A stretch of 64,000 bases of DNA, from NCBI RefSeq assembly GCF_022539665.2, contig NC_081337.1, positions 3,820,679 through 3,884,678 on the forward strand. The letters are read 5' to 3'. Made by a program: the position numbers and the translations under genes. This stretch comes from Daphnia carinata (Eukaryota; Arthropoda; Branchiopoda; Diplostraca; Daphniidae). The notes below the pieces were generated by a model. The model was not told the origin of the DNA, did not search any database, and saw nothing but the letters and a program-made list of their open reading frames with translations. Shown here piece after piece: positions 1-10,071 of the stretch. Numbering within the stretch: the first letter of the stretch is position 1; each line of letters starts with the position of its first letter.

Positions 1-31
1 AATAAATTTAGATGTTTTTTTCTCTTGACAG

Positions 32-1010
32 ATAAGTGGAATTGCTTTGAAAAAGTTTGATAGACGTCTTCTCCACCTCAAGTTGCTTGAAATCTTGGAT
101 CTCTCTAACAATCAAATTACTGTTCTACCTGAAACTATTCATAACCTCTCCAGATTAAAGCAGTTACTTCTTAGCAACAATGAGATTAAAATACTCCCAG
201 CAACATTCATAAATTCAACCAGAGTTACCTGCTTAGATTTAAGTCACAATCAAGTAATGGAAAAAGCAACATTATGTTTACTATTTGATCATTGTTAATG
301 TGTAAATATCGTACTGTTACGAACAAAATAACATTCACTTTACGTAACTTTTAGCTAGTGACGATTCCTAGTTTCATTTGTCGACTATCCAGTCTTCAAA
401 TACTAAAAGTAGACCATAACAAACTAAGATGTCTCCCTTCAACCATCTCCAAGTTAAAGAACTTAAGGCGGGTATTCTTTTGCATTAACAAAGCAGCCGT
501 GAGATACTAATCGATGTTACTAAATTAAACAGAACACTGACCTTATCCTGCAACCAAATTCGCATACTTCCAGAATCCTTTCAAGCACTTGCATTAGATC
601 ACATTGACGTCTTCGGAAATCCCTTTGAAAATTCACCCCAAGTAACGCCGTCAAATCCTGGGAGTATGACCATAAAAGTTGCATCTTTACTTGCCATCTC
701 AGCCAAATCTACAATTAACTTCAAGTTAGTTATTGTTTTGTTTGTTTGCTTTCGCCAAGTAATAATTTCTCCATCCAGGTTAAAATATACCGAGGAAGAT
801 ATTCCGTCCACACTTATAACTTACCTATACGAAAGCTCCACCGTCTGCCCCTGTGGAAGACTGTGTGTCGATGATGGAATATCGTCAGATGGAAAGATTA
901 ATCTCCTAAAAGTATCTGGAAGTGTAAGCGGTGATAAAATCGTTCCTATGAAAATGACGCTTTGTTCCCCAGCTTGCTTTCAACGATTCGCTCTCAAAGT
1001 CATATCGTAA
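32..1010 (+). CDS. LRR1: LRR1/PPIL5-like leucine-rich repeat protein, 3' part
   Basis: The window opens inside this gene, so its N-terminus is missing. Exons read as 32-253, 355-467, 533-724 and 779-1010 give 253 in-frame codons including the stop. The visible protein holds about five leucine-rich repeats (for example LDLSNNQITVLPETI and LTLSCNQIRILPESF). A cysteine-bearing C-terminal segment follows (VCPCGRLCVDDG, then LCSPACFQRF) that resembles the tail of vertebrate LRR1. In animals LRR1 is the substrate receptor of a CUL2 ubiquitin ligase that marks the terminated CMG replicative helicase for removal. The intron at 468-532 needs a GC donor to keep the repeat in frame. The gene converges on MRPL17 with 72 bases between stop codons. 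Another LRR family is possible, but the C-terminal cysteines favour LRR1. Confidence 0.75.
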
Positions 1011-1082
1011 AATGTTAGATAGATCCGCGTTTTATTCATACTAGAATACAACTATATTTTGTATATCAATGGTGAAGTAGTC

Positions 1083-1781
1083 TTAACTTTCAGCAGTAAC
1101 AGACTCTGTAGTTCCTGCATTTCTTTCTTCTCGAGCAGATCTGAACTCTTTCTTAGCTTCTTCCAGTAAAACATTATGTAACCAATAGTGATAATTATGA
1201 GTCTCTGATTTCAAGGCAGGGAAAGGATTTCCTACAAAATCACATTTTTTATCAAATGACACCAATCGATTTAACACATAGTTCCATACCTTTGAGTTCT
1301 AATATTGCTGTACCAGCATAGTACCCTGGATATGTTTTTGGTCCAAGAACAAGCCTTGTAAAAGATGAATTGTAGTTTTGATATCTTGGGACTAAAACTT
1401 TGAACAATTTGTGGACAAGTTGCTTTTCATTTAACCAGTAATCTGCCATTTCCATAGTATGCTTGTGGCAATCCCCATTACGGATGGCATCAGAAATCAA
1501 CTGCAAAAAGCACAGAAGGAATTTTTTAAAAATATTTGAATCGTCTTTTCGGACAGAAAGGTATAAACAAAACCTCTGTGTACCCTTTCTGCGTATCCCT
1601 GTGCTTCTTCTGCTCTTGGATAGTTTAACTCGATACGCTCATACTTCACAAGCGCGGTCACGGTAGCTCTCAATTTTTTCAGGCGCCCAGCTGGACCTTC
1701 CGGGCTCGAAAAAAGTCTAGGTTTCGGTTTCACTGCAATTCGCAATGCCGAAACTAGCTTACTCAAATCAGCTTGATTCAT
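1083..1781 (-). CDS. MRPL17: Mitochondrial large ribosomal subunit protein bL17m
   Basis: Three exons, 1781-1584, 1500-1290 and 1231-1083, join to a 185-residue protein, close to the usual size of MRPL17 (about 175). It carries the bacterial-L17 core: GRLKKLRATVTALVKYERIE near the N-terminus, then YAER, MADYWLNEKQLVHKLFKVLV, PRYQNYNSSFTRL and ILELKGNPFP, all aligning with human MRPL17. The tail is charged and alanine/glutamate-rich. The protein sits near the exit of the mitochondrial ribosome large subunit and should be imported to the matrix. The start ATG at 1781 is the only one upstream of the conserved block. The gene is transcribed towards the LRR1-like gene. Confidence 0.95.
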
Positions 1782-1917
1782 TTTACTAATTGATAACTTC
1801 TAAAAACACGCCAATTCTACACACGAGTTGTCAATGGTTCAAGAATGCAAACGTAGTCTGCTAGTGGCAGCAGTTGTTTAAAAGACCACCAGATGGCTGC
1901 ATTTTCCAATGGCCATT

Positions 1918-1969
1918 ACTAGGTATTTATCAACATGGTCTCCACTAGGTATTTATCAACATGGTCTCC
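1918..1969. repeat. Perfect 26-base tandem duplication
   Basis: A 26-base unit beginning ACTAGGTATTTATC occurs twice head to tail (1918-1943 and 1944-1969) with no mismatch. It lies just upstream of MRPL17, in non-coding DNA. Confidence 0.9.
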
Positions 1970-2287
1970 GCAAGTTGACTCGACTGTTCGGGTTCCCAGC
2001 GGCACCCCCATTCTTGCGTTTTGATTGGCTCTCCAGCTTTGATGCCAGTGGCAACCACCACTGAAAGAAAGCAAGCTGTTGATGTGTCGTCTGCTTGTGC
2101 CGTCTGCGTGTCGTCTGCATCGATTTTAATTTTCAAAATAATTCAATTTTCAAATCACAAAATTACTAATCAAAAATCATAAAAAGTTCCTGATATCAAC
2201 ACTGACATCTTTTACTACAACCCCTTGGACTCGACGGTAAGCGATTTTTTTGTTTCCGGTGAACCATGATAATGTAAGTAGTTGTAA

Positions 2288-2459
2288 TAATAATGTAAGA
2301 CTGTAAATATTTGAATATGAAAATTCAAAAAGAGTTTTACGATTCTATATTTATCTTATTATAGGCTTATCGTTATGATAATACAAAAAGAAAAAGAAAA
2401 TTTTTTCATTCGGTTTATTTTCATATTCAAATATTTACAGTCTTTACATTATTATTAAA
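2288..2459. repeat. Inverted repeat with about 38-base arms
   Basis: The arm starting near 2288 (TAATAATGTAAGACTGTAAA and on) is the near-exact reverse complement of the arm ending near 2459 (ACAGTCTTTACATTATTATT). One base differs by insertion. About 90 AT-rich bases separate the arms. It could be a remnant of a small non-autonomous transposon; no target-site duplication is obvious. Confidence 0.7.
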
Positions 2460-2530
2460 AAGGAAAGTTAATAGTTAATAATAATAATAATTAAGTTAAC
2501 CAAGTAGAATATAACAAAATAACTGCCATT

Positions 2531-2640
2531 ATGGCAATCCGTTTTACACAAAAAAAAAAATCACACTTTTCTTTTTTTCCGACACGTAGCCATCTACCGC
2601 TCAGACTCGTTATTACTGGCGTAGGCAATTTCAGTCCATT
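2531..2640. repeat. Dispersed terminal motif of the inverted-repeat family
   Basis: This stretch begins ATGGCAATCCGTTTTACAC, runs through a poly-A/poly-T stretch and then a 'CGTAGCCATCTACCG...CGTTATTACTGGCGTAGGCAATTT' type sequence. Related copies lie at about 4733-4860 (+), 10600-10715 (-) and 11340-11435 (-). It is open for 157 codons, but the predicted protein is low-complexity and the similarity is nucleotide-level on both strands, so I read it as a repeat, not a gene. Confidence 0.6.
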
Positions 2641-3471
2641 GGATGCAGCCATTCCACTTCTAGGGATATTACTCTATTTAGGGGAATTTAAGGAAAATTT
2701 TTGGAATCTAGGGTGCAGTTATGGAAATCTAGGGTTTCCGGGATTATCCAGGGCCTATTTAATTTTCTGGGGATTTCTCGGGATTTTGAGATTTTTGGCC
2801 AAACCGCTGTTGCTTTTGGCGCTTCTATGCAACTTCAAAAGTAAAATGTTCCTCAATAAGAGCCACCAAGCGGACAATGGTGAACGGTACGCTTTTCAGA
2901 AAGTAACACTGACTAGGATACACCACGAACTCCATTTGATCCTCCAAACGTCTGTGCCAAACATATCGCACGCCGAATTTTTTAAGACTCAAGTCTCCGA
3001 CTGAATTTCTGAAAAGCACTTGACCCAATTGCAAAAGCTGGGGAGAGTTCCTTGAATATATACGTAGGAATTACGAATCTATTTTGTTCAACCATGATGA
3101 ACAATTTGTTGTTGAGACATGATGAACCCGAGGCCTCTCACACAATTTTGTTATCTAGGTGAGCAACACACTGTTCATTGGGAAACGCTGTGATTCTCTT
3201 GAGGCTTTATAACGTTGAAAGTTCGATGACAATTATTTTTTGGAAAAAACCATATCTTTATTGCTTAACTAAACAAATATGATGGGGCAATCCGATGGTT
3301 TTATTTCCATAGCCAATTTAAAATTTTCTGGTAACTTGTTTGGCTTTGACGGGCACTGGTTAATTGCTTTAAAAATGTGTTCGATTTAATACTCTTCTAA
3401 AATAAATAAAATGGGTTATTTTATTTTTTTTATTTACATTTATAAAAATAATAAAAATTTTTTTGAAGCAA

Positions 3472-3538
3472 TGGCGTCTATAAGAACCGAACACGGACAG
3501 TCGACGTATGATCTCAGTGCTATACCACAGCGCCCTAC
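3472..3538 (-). repeat. tRNA-like (SINE-type) module
   Basis: Read on the minus strand, it shows an A-box-like GTGGTATAGCACTGA, a B-box-like GTGTTCGGTTC and partly complementary ends (GGGCGCT against AGACGCC). The cloverleaf is imperfect, so it is more likely a tRNA-derived SINE head or decayed tRNA than a working tRNA gene. Confidence 0.5.
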
Positions 3539-3623
3539 CACAGCGCGACACCACTATTAGTCACATATTATATAGCTCCGGTATTAGAACGAAGGTCGAT
3601 GAAAAATAAATTTGATTGAGATG

Positions 3624-3696
3624 TGCGGTCCTGGCACAGTGGTTACCACCTTCGCTTCGCATTCTGAAGGCCCCGGGTTCAAGTCCCGACACCGCC
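3624..3696 (+). repeat. tRNA-like (SINE-type) module
   Basis: The sequence GCGGTCCTGGCACAGTGGTT begins a tRNA-sized unit that ends CGGGTTCAAGTCCCGACACCGCC. The A-box-like and B-box-like elements are clear, the T-arm stem CGGG/CCCG pairs, and five of seven acceptor-stem pairs form (GCGGT with ACCGC). The anticodon arm does not fold canonically. A second copy of the same head lies at 58076. A purine-rich (AAGAAAG) tract follows at about 3795-3880. Confidence 0.6.
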
Positions 3697-4256
3697 AATT
3701 TCCCCCCCTCCCTTTCCCTCCAAATCTTCATTCAAGATTCATCGGATTACGCAAGCTTCTACAACAGATCAAGACGCAAGATTCTACGCCTTCAAGAAAG
3801 AAAAAAAAGCCTTCAAGAAGAGAGAAAACAAGAAGAAAGAAAAAAAGAAGAGAGAAAAGAAAAGAGAAAAAAGAAGAGCCATGCCTACTATAAAGGGGCT
3901 AAATGGCACACCAAAAAAAAAGCATTGCCAAGCTAAAATTGGCAAAAATAGCTTTGTCAGGCTAAAAATCGATCTGTAGTACTGTTCACTACCTTGAAGA
4001 TCGAACCACAAGCTGAAAGGTAGAGAAGAGGTGATCGTTGAACGTAGGCTGTTCGTTAGCCTCCCCACGGCCTGAAAGACGGCTCGTGGATGCAGGCAGC
4101 TTATCATCGGGATATGTGACCCAATTCGCTACCCGTAAGTTTTTGTTGTTCCTTTTTGTATCTAACACCATTAGTTCAAGCATGAAAGAGTGGTTTTGTA
4201 AGTAGCTGCAAATAGAGAATGTTTGATAATATTATTTATTGGCGAGGCAGAGAACA

Positions 4257-4480
4257 AGCTATATATAAGCTATATAGCCTTCTCACTTTTTTAATTTTGG
4301 CAAAATTTTAGATTTCGCTTTAAATACATGGTTTCGATGCAGAATTGAACGGGCATCACGAATATGAGGGCTGTGTTCTAATGGGACTCATAGCTTTTGA
4401 ATAAAACGTAAAAAACCGTAAAGGTTGGGTTAAAAAATAAGCCCGGGCTTATATTGTCGGGCTTAAAAGTTTTTCCTATT
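4257..4480 (+). repeat. Dispersed repeat shared with 62488-62668
   Basis: The order of motifs CTATATAGCC, TTTAATTTTGGC, ATACATGGTTTCGAT, CAGAATTGAA, ATCACG and GTCGGGCTTAAAA matches the segment at 62488-62668 in the same orientation, with diverged spacing. That other copy sits inside a MITE-like inverted-repeat element, so this is probably a decayed relative. Confidence 0.6.
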
Positions 4481-5198
4481 AAAAAACAATAGCATTAAAT
4501 TTCATTCGCATAATAATTAAGTTAAGTAAGTAGAATATAAAAAATAATTACTGTATAGTTATATGTTAATCAAATAAAGTTATTAATTTAAAAAATTGTA
4601 TATTTACATGGCTAGAATATGTAAATTTGTATTTAGAAAATTAAATAGGAATCTGGCCGCTAGATGACCATAGCTGTAAAAAGAAAAAAAAGGCTGAAAT
4701 TTTTTTTTTTTTTTGGGGGGGGGGGGGGTTTTATGGCAAAAAAAAAAAAATTTTTTAAAAAAAAATAAAAAAAAAAAAAAAAAAAAAAAAAATCGCACTT
4801 TTTTCTCTTTTTTCTACCCGTAGCCATTTATCAGTCGGTTTCGTTATTACAGGCATGTAAGCAATTTGAGTTAATTGTATCCCATTAGCAGTTAATTGAG
4901 TAGCGTGGCAGGAGAACAACGCGTGGCTGGAGGAGCAATTGAAAAATGGATAAGATAATAAAACAAAAAAATGGTAAGTATAAACATTATTATATATTGG
5001 TTTTCAATTATTAATTATTGTTTATTAGGTCAAATTATGAAGCTGCAGGCCCAATTATTGGAACAACACAAAATATTAGATAACAGCAAAGCTAAGGATG
5101 GTAAGGCCCAATATGTAATGATTCTATTTATTTGCTTTTATTCATTCGTGTTTTGTAGCTCAAATTTTGAGTCTACATGCTCAGTTACTGGAAAATAA

Positions 5199-5890
5199 AC
5201 AAATTGGAATGGGACACTTTCCAAACAGTGAAGGAGGTTTTTCCAAACTCATCCCTAACTGAACGTGAGGATGAGTTGGCGTTAGGCGAACACAGTCAGG
5301 TACCTAAACTTTTCAAATAAGAATTCCAAATAAGTATAGAATTTTAACAAACAATTATTTATTGTTAAGTTATTCAATCCACCACCTGACAGTGTGTTAA
5401 ATTTAAATTCTGTTAGTACTGTACTAAAAGAATTGTTAGTAATAAGTCCATGCAGCGAAGGAACTGAACAATTGTGGGACCGTATTTGGGCCTACAGTTG
5501 AAGAACACTGAAAGTGCATTACCCTTAAGGTATGAGGTAAAGTAATAGAGTATGCACATTGTCTAATGAGCTCAAGCTCAGCTAGGGGAAAAGAACAAAT
5601 TGGAACAAAACAGTTTCCAAACAGTGAAGGAGGTTTTTCAAAACTCATCCCTAACTGAACGTGAGGATGAGTTGGCATTAGGTGAACACAGTCAGGTGCC
5701 TAAACTTTTCAAATAAGAATTCAAAATAAGTATAGAATTAAAAAAAAACAATTATTTATTGTTAAGTTATTCAATCCACCACCTGACAGTGTGTTAAATT
5801 TAAATTCTGTTAGTACTGTACTAAAAGAATTGTTAGTAATAAGTCCATGCAGCGAAGGAACTGAACAATTGTGGGACCATATTTGGGCCG
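5199..5890 (+). repeat. Tandem duplication inside left arm (first)
   Basis: A unit of roughly 295-300 bases, from AACAAATTGGAA through TGTGGGACCxTATTTGGGCC, occurs at 5199-5495 and again at about 5594-5890. The right arm carries one copy only, so the duplication arose in the left arm after the inverted repeat formed, or was lost on the right. Confidence 0.75.
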
Positions 5891-6112
5891 AAAATGTGTG
5901 TGGTACGGAAACCCAGAAATGGCATGAGTTCAACATAAAACATGGATTAGGTACTTTTCGGTTTTTTGTCTATTGAAAAAGTATTTTTAATGCTGTTATT
6001 TTGCATTCACAGAATTTTAGCGGGGGATCAAGTAAAATCTGGAAGTGTTACAAGATGGAAGAGTGAGCCTACAGTTGAAAAACACTGAAAGTGCATTACC
6101 ATTAAGGTATGA

Positions 6113-7136
6113 GCTGCTTCTCTTGCTAAAGAACAACTTGTCCTTTACGTTCAGAGTGTTGGTGAAGCTGGGTACTTAAATGGCTCTAAAGATGTTTCAC
6201 TTGGCTGGCATTGCAGTGATGAACATCATACATGGACTTTTTAGGTATGAAAGGAATTTTCTTGAAAATTTTTTGAATTTATGACGAAGCATTTCTCCTC
6301 CTTTTTGCCACCCATGTCTAATCTAAAAAAAAAATTTATCCAATAGGAAAGGATTTTCAGCATACTGGGAACACAACTATCAACAATGCAACTTTCTATG
6401 GGTGCTATTTTATCATTCAAGAGCCTTATACAATGATTTTTATCTGCAATTTGTATGGCCTTTCCCAAGCTTCTGCCATAAGTTGAATCTATAAGTCATG
6501 TAAGTCACATGAGCAACAATTGAGATGCTTAATGGTGTTGTTTTTCTTTTCTCAGTATAGGTTAAAGAGTTAAGTTAAGACAATCTAGCACATTGTCCAA
6601 TGAGAAGTACCATCTTGTGTGAATGAATCCTGTATAACAGCAATCCTTTATAGTTCTGTCACAGCTAGAAGCTTCAAATAATTCTGCTTCTCTTGCTAAA
6701 GAACAACTTGTCCTTTACGTTCAGAGTGTTGGTGAAGCTGGGTACTTAAATGGCCCTAAAATGTTTTAATTTTGCTGCCATTGCAGAGATGAACATCATA
6801 CATGGACTCTTTAGGTATGAAAGGATTTTTCTTCAAATAATTTTTAATTTATGACGAAGAATTTCTCCTCCTTTTTGCCAACCAGGTCTAATCTGCCAAA
6901 AAAAATTTATCCAATAGGAAAGGATTTTTATGTACTGGGAACACAACTATCAACAATGCAACATTCTAAAGGTGCTAGTTTATCATTCAAGAACCTTATA
7001 CAATGATGTTAATCTGCAATTTGTATGTCCTTTTTCAAGCTTCCACCAGAAGTTGAATCTATGAGTCATGTAAGTTACATGATCAACAATTGATATGTTT
7101 AACGGCGTTGTTTTTCTTTTCTCAGCATAGGTTAAT
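6113..7136 (+). repeat. Tandem duplication inside left arm (second)
   Basis: A unit of roughly 450 bases, starting CTGCTTCTCTTGCTAAAGAA, occurs at 6113-6567 and 6685-7136. It ends near the TTTTTCTTTTCTCAG sequence. The right arm has a single counterpart (about 9160-9640, reverse strand). Confidence 0.75.
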
Positions 7137-7375
7137 AGTAACATTGGATCTGAAAAGATTCTTGGTTGGGGCAAGACACTTAATAAATTGTAATGATTGA
7201 ATGGATGACATGACATTTCTATACTTCGTTCGGATTCCCGAGACGGTATTTTATATTTAAAAAATTGAAGTGCATATCTGGGCTCCCTTCCTTTCCGTAG
7301 CCCCGTTTCCCCTTGACTCGTAATAAGCCCGTAGGGGGTCATGCCCCTACTGTACGGTATATATAAAAATAACAT
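6983..7375 (-). other. Left-arm open frame conserved with right arm
   Basis: A 130-codon frame on the minus strand whose C-terminal 75 residues match the frame at 9101-9334 (shared blocks LPQPRIFSDPMLLLTY, EKRKTTPLN, FNFWWKL and GHTNCRLTSLY). The N-terminal part is not shared as protein. I do not recognise a family. The frame may be part of a transposon gene or merely conserved because the arms are copies. Confidence 0.35.
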
Positions 7376-7937
7376 ATACCGAGGTTTGGAGGGCTCTGGC
7401 CGGAAAGGGGACGTGGGGTGCCGCTTAGTCCAATGATGTGTTCACGGAGGGCGACGTGGTTACCCACAAATCCGAACTAAAGGTTAATCGCTCCAGTAAA
7501 AATGTTCCATATCTTCGGCTATTCTTCCGGCTTCTCTTAGCCAATCACCGGGTAATCTCCCCGGTGGGTCAACAAGGCAGCGTCTCCCCCTGCCTGGGTT
7601 GATGGCAACTTTTGAAAGGGCTACTGTGCCTTTTTAAAGTTGCAAAAATAATTGTAATGTGCAGAGAATTGTCAATAAATTTTTTTTTATAAAATGTTTT
7701 TTGCAAAATATGTTTCTTTCACTATCTGTGTTCGCTTTGTTCACACATTACATTTATCTACTTTTTTTTTATTTAGCTTGCTCAATTCATCTTTATTGTT
7801 TTTACCACCGTTGTATCGTTTATCTGTAAGTATCCAATTATTATTTATTACACTTTTTGAATTCTTGAACTTAGACAAGGAACAACGTGTAATACATGGA
7901 TATTTTCTGAAGTAATTTTGTATTTGTATATTGTTTT

Positions 7938-8010
7938 ACTGGTATGGGAATCGATCCCCAGACATTCAGCGTGCAACGCCGATGCTCTAACATTGAGCCA
8001 CGAGATATAT
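7938..8010 (-). repeat. tRNA-like module in element loop (1)
   Basis: On the minus strand, TGGCTCAATGTTAGAGCATC serves as a D-arm/A-box and GGGGATCGATTCCC as a T-arm/B-box, about 33 bases apart. The acceptor ends do not pair well. A pol III-type tRNA relic is the best reading. Confidence 0.55.
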
Positions 8011-8103
8011 CTTAATTTTTTATTATCGCATATCATATATTATCGTCTAGGATGTTAATGCAGTCTTTCACAAATAAATGTTTATCTTTCTACTGCTTTC
8101 ATG

Positions 8104-8171
8104 AGATCCATAGCTCTGTGGTAGAGCATTTAGCTGCGGTAACTGTTACCCTGGGTTCAATCCATAGTAGA
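8104..8171 (+). repeat. tRNA-like module in element loop (2)
   Basis: TAGCTCTGTGGTAGAGCATT (A-box and D-arm) and CTGGGTTCAATCC (B-box) are spaced as in a tRNA. The acceptor stem does not close. It has the opposite orientation to module 1. Confidence 0.55.
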
Positions 8172-8289
8172 TGTATAGAGATCTATATCTAAATGTAGAA
8201 AAGAATATTGCAGTATTGCATTTCAGTTTTATTCAAAGTGTAAATGCAAGTCCGCAAGTGACTAGAAAGAAGCCAACATGACATTATAT

Positions 8290-8355
8290 GATTCATGGCT
8301 CATTGGTAGAGCAGCGGCGCGGTATGCCGAACATCCAGTGTTCGATCCCTGGATA
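8290..8355 (+). repeat. tRNA-like module in element loop (3)
   Basis: TGGCTCATTGGTAGAGCAGC is a good A-box and D-arm. TCCAGTGTTCGATCCCTGGA gives a T-arm whose stem pairs. Acceptor pairing is weak, so function as a tRNA is doubtful. Confidence 0.6.
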
Positions 8356-9100
8356 ATAATTCAATAGTTACAGATGAACGATAAACCAGTGGAAACAATG
8401 CCTACCATTAAACGTATCCCAATGCTTACCAACAAAGGTGGTATAAATAATAAACGTGAATTGAGCAAGCTAAATAAAAAAAAGGTGATAAATGTAATGT
8501 GTAAACACAGCGAAAACAGACATAATGGTGAATTGAGCAAGCTTAACAAAACAAAGTTGATAAATGCAATGTGTGAACAAAGCTAACACAGACAATGAAA
8601 GAAACGAATTTTGCAAAAAAAATTTTAAAAAAAAAATTTTATTGACAATTCTCTGCACATTACAATTATTTTTGCAACTTTAAAAAGGCACAATAGCCCT
8701 TCCAAAAGTTGCCGTCAACCCAGGCAGGGGGAGACACTGCCTTGTTGACCCACCGGGGAGATTACCCGGTGATTGGCTAAGAGAAGCCGGAAGAAGAGCT
8801 GAAGATTTGGAACATTTTTACAGGAGCGATTAACCTTTAGTTCGGATTTGTGGGCAGCCACGTCACCCTCCGTGAACACATCATCGGACGAAGCGGCACC
8901 CCACGTCCCCTTTCCGGCCAGAGCCCTCCAAACCTCGGTATATGTTGTTTTTATATATACCGTACAGTAGGGGCATGACCCCCTACGGGCTTATTATGAG
9001 TCCAGGGGAAACGGGGCTTCAGAAAAGAAGGGAGCCCAGATATGCACTTCAATTTTTTAATTAAAAAATACCGTCTCGGGAATCCAAATTAAGTATAGAA

Positions 9101-9334
9101 ATGTCATGTCATCCATCCAATCAATACAATTTATTCAGTGTCTTGCCCCAACCAAGAATCTTTTCAGATCCAATGTTACTATTAACCTATATTGAGAAAA
9201 GAAAAACAACACCGTTAAACACATCAATTGTTGATCATGGAACTTACATGACTCATAGCTTCAACTTCTGGTGGAAGCTTGGGAAAGGACATACAAATTG
9301 CAGATTAACTTCATTGTATAAGGCTCTTGAATGA
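9101..9334 (+). other. Right-arm open frame conserved with left arm
   Basis: A 77-codon frame beginning MSCHPSNQYNLFSVLPQPRI that ends SLYKALE. It is the right-arm partner of the minus-strand frame at 6983-7375. It faces outward from the element centre. No recognised domain. Confidence 0.35.
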
Positions 9335-9750
9335 TAAACTAGCACCTGTAGAATGTTGCATTGTTGATAGTTGTGTTCCCAGTACATGAAAATCCTTTCC
9401 TTTTGGATAAAATATTTTTTGGTAGATTAGACCTGGTTGGCAAAAAGGAGGAGAAATTCTTCGTCATAAATTAAAAATTATTTGAAGAAAAATCTTTTCA
9501 TACCTAAAGAGTCCATGTATGATGTTCATCTCTGCAATAGCAGCAAAATTAAAACATCTTTAGGGCCATTTAAGTACCCAGTTTCCCCAACACTCTGAAC
9601 ATAAAGGACAAGTTGTTCTTTAGACAGAGAAGCAGAATTATTTGAGGCTTCTAGCTGTGACAGAACTATAAAGGATTGCTGTTGTACTGGATTCATTAAC
9701 ACAAGATGGTACTTCTTATTAGGCAATTTGCATTACTCTATTAATTTACC

Positions 9751-10071
9751 TCACACCTTACGGTAATGCACTCTCAGTGTTTTTTCATCTGTAGGCTCAC
9801 TCTTCCATCCTGTAACACTTCCAGACTTGATTTGATCCCCCGTTAAAATCTGTGAATGCAAAATAATAGCATTAAAAATACTTTTTCGATAGACAAAAAA
9901 CCGAAAAGTACCTAATCCATGTTTCATGTTGAACTTATGCCATTTCTGGGTTTCTGTACCACACCCATTTTCGGCCCAAATACGTTCCCACAATTGTTCA
10001 GTTCCTTCACTGCATGAGCTTATTACTAACGATTCTTTTAGTGCAGCACTAACAGAATTTAAATTTAACAC
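9751..10071 (-). other. Right-arm second open frame (element-encoded, unknown)
   Basis: A minus-strand frame of 106 codons includes LNLNSVSAALKESLVISSCS, EQLWERIWAENGCGTETQKW and SGSVTGWKSEPTDEKTLRVH. The first two blocks are matched at 5791-5976 (+) in the left arm, and by nucleotide in the duplicated unit. The region reads as parts of one decayed element gene running from the outer end inward. No named transposase signature seen. Confidence 0.3.

Noticed and set aside
2531-3004. 157-codon open frame
   Set aside because: Its start lies in a dispersed repeat motif also found at 4733, 10600 and 11340, and the encoded sequence is Phe/Leu/Gly-rich with no domain.
3624-3696. Functional tRNA gene
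   Set aside because: The T-arm and part of the acceptor stem pair, but the anticodon arm does not fold with a seven-base loop, and a second diverged copy exists; SINE head is the better reading.
3784-4107. 107-codon minus-strand frame rich in Phe, Ser and Leu
   Set aside because: It is the complement of the AAGAAAG purine tract; low-complexity only.
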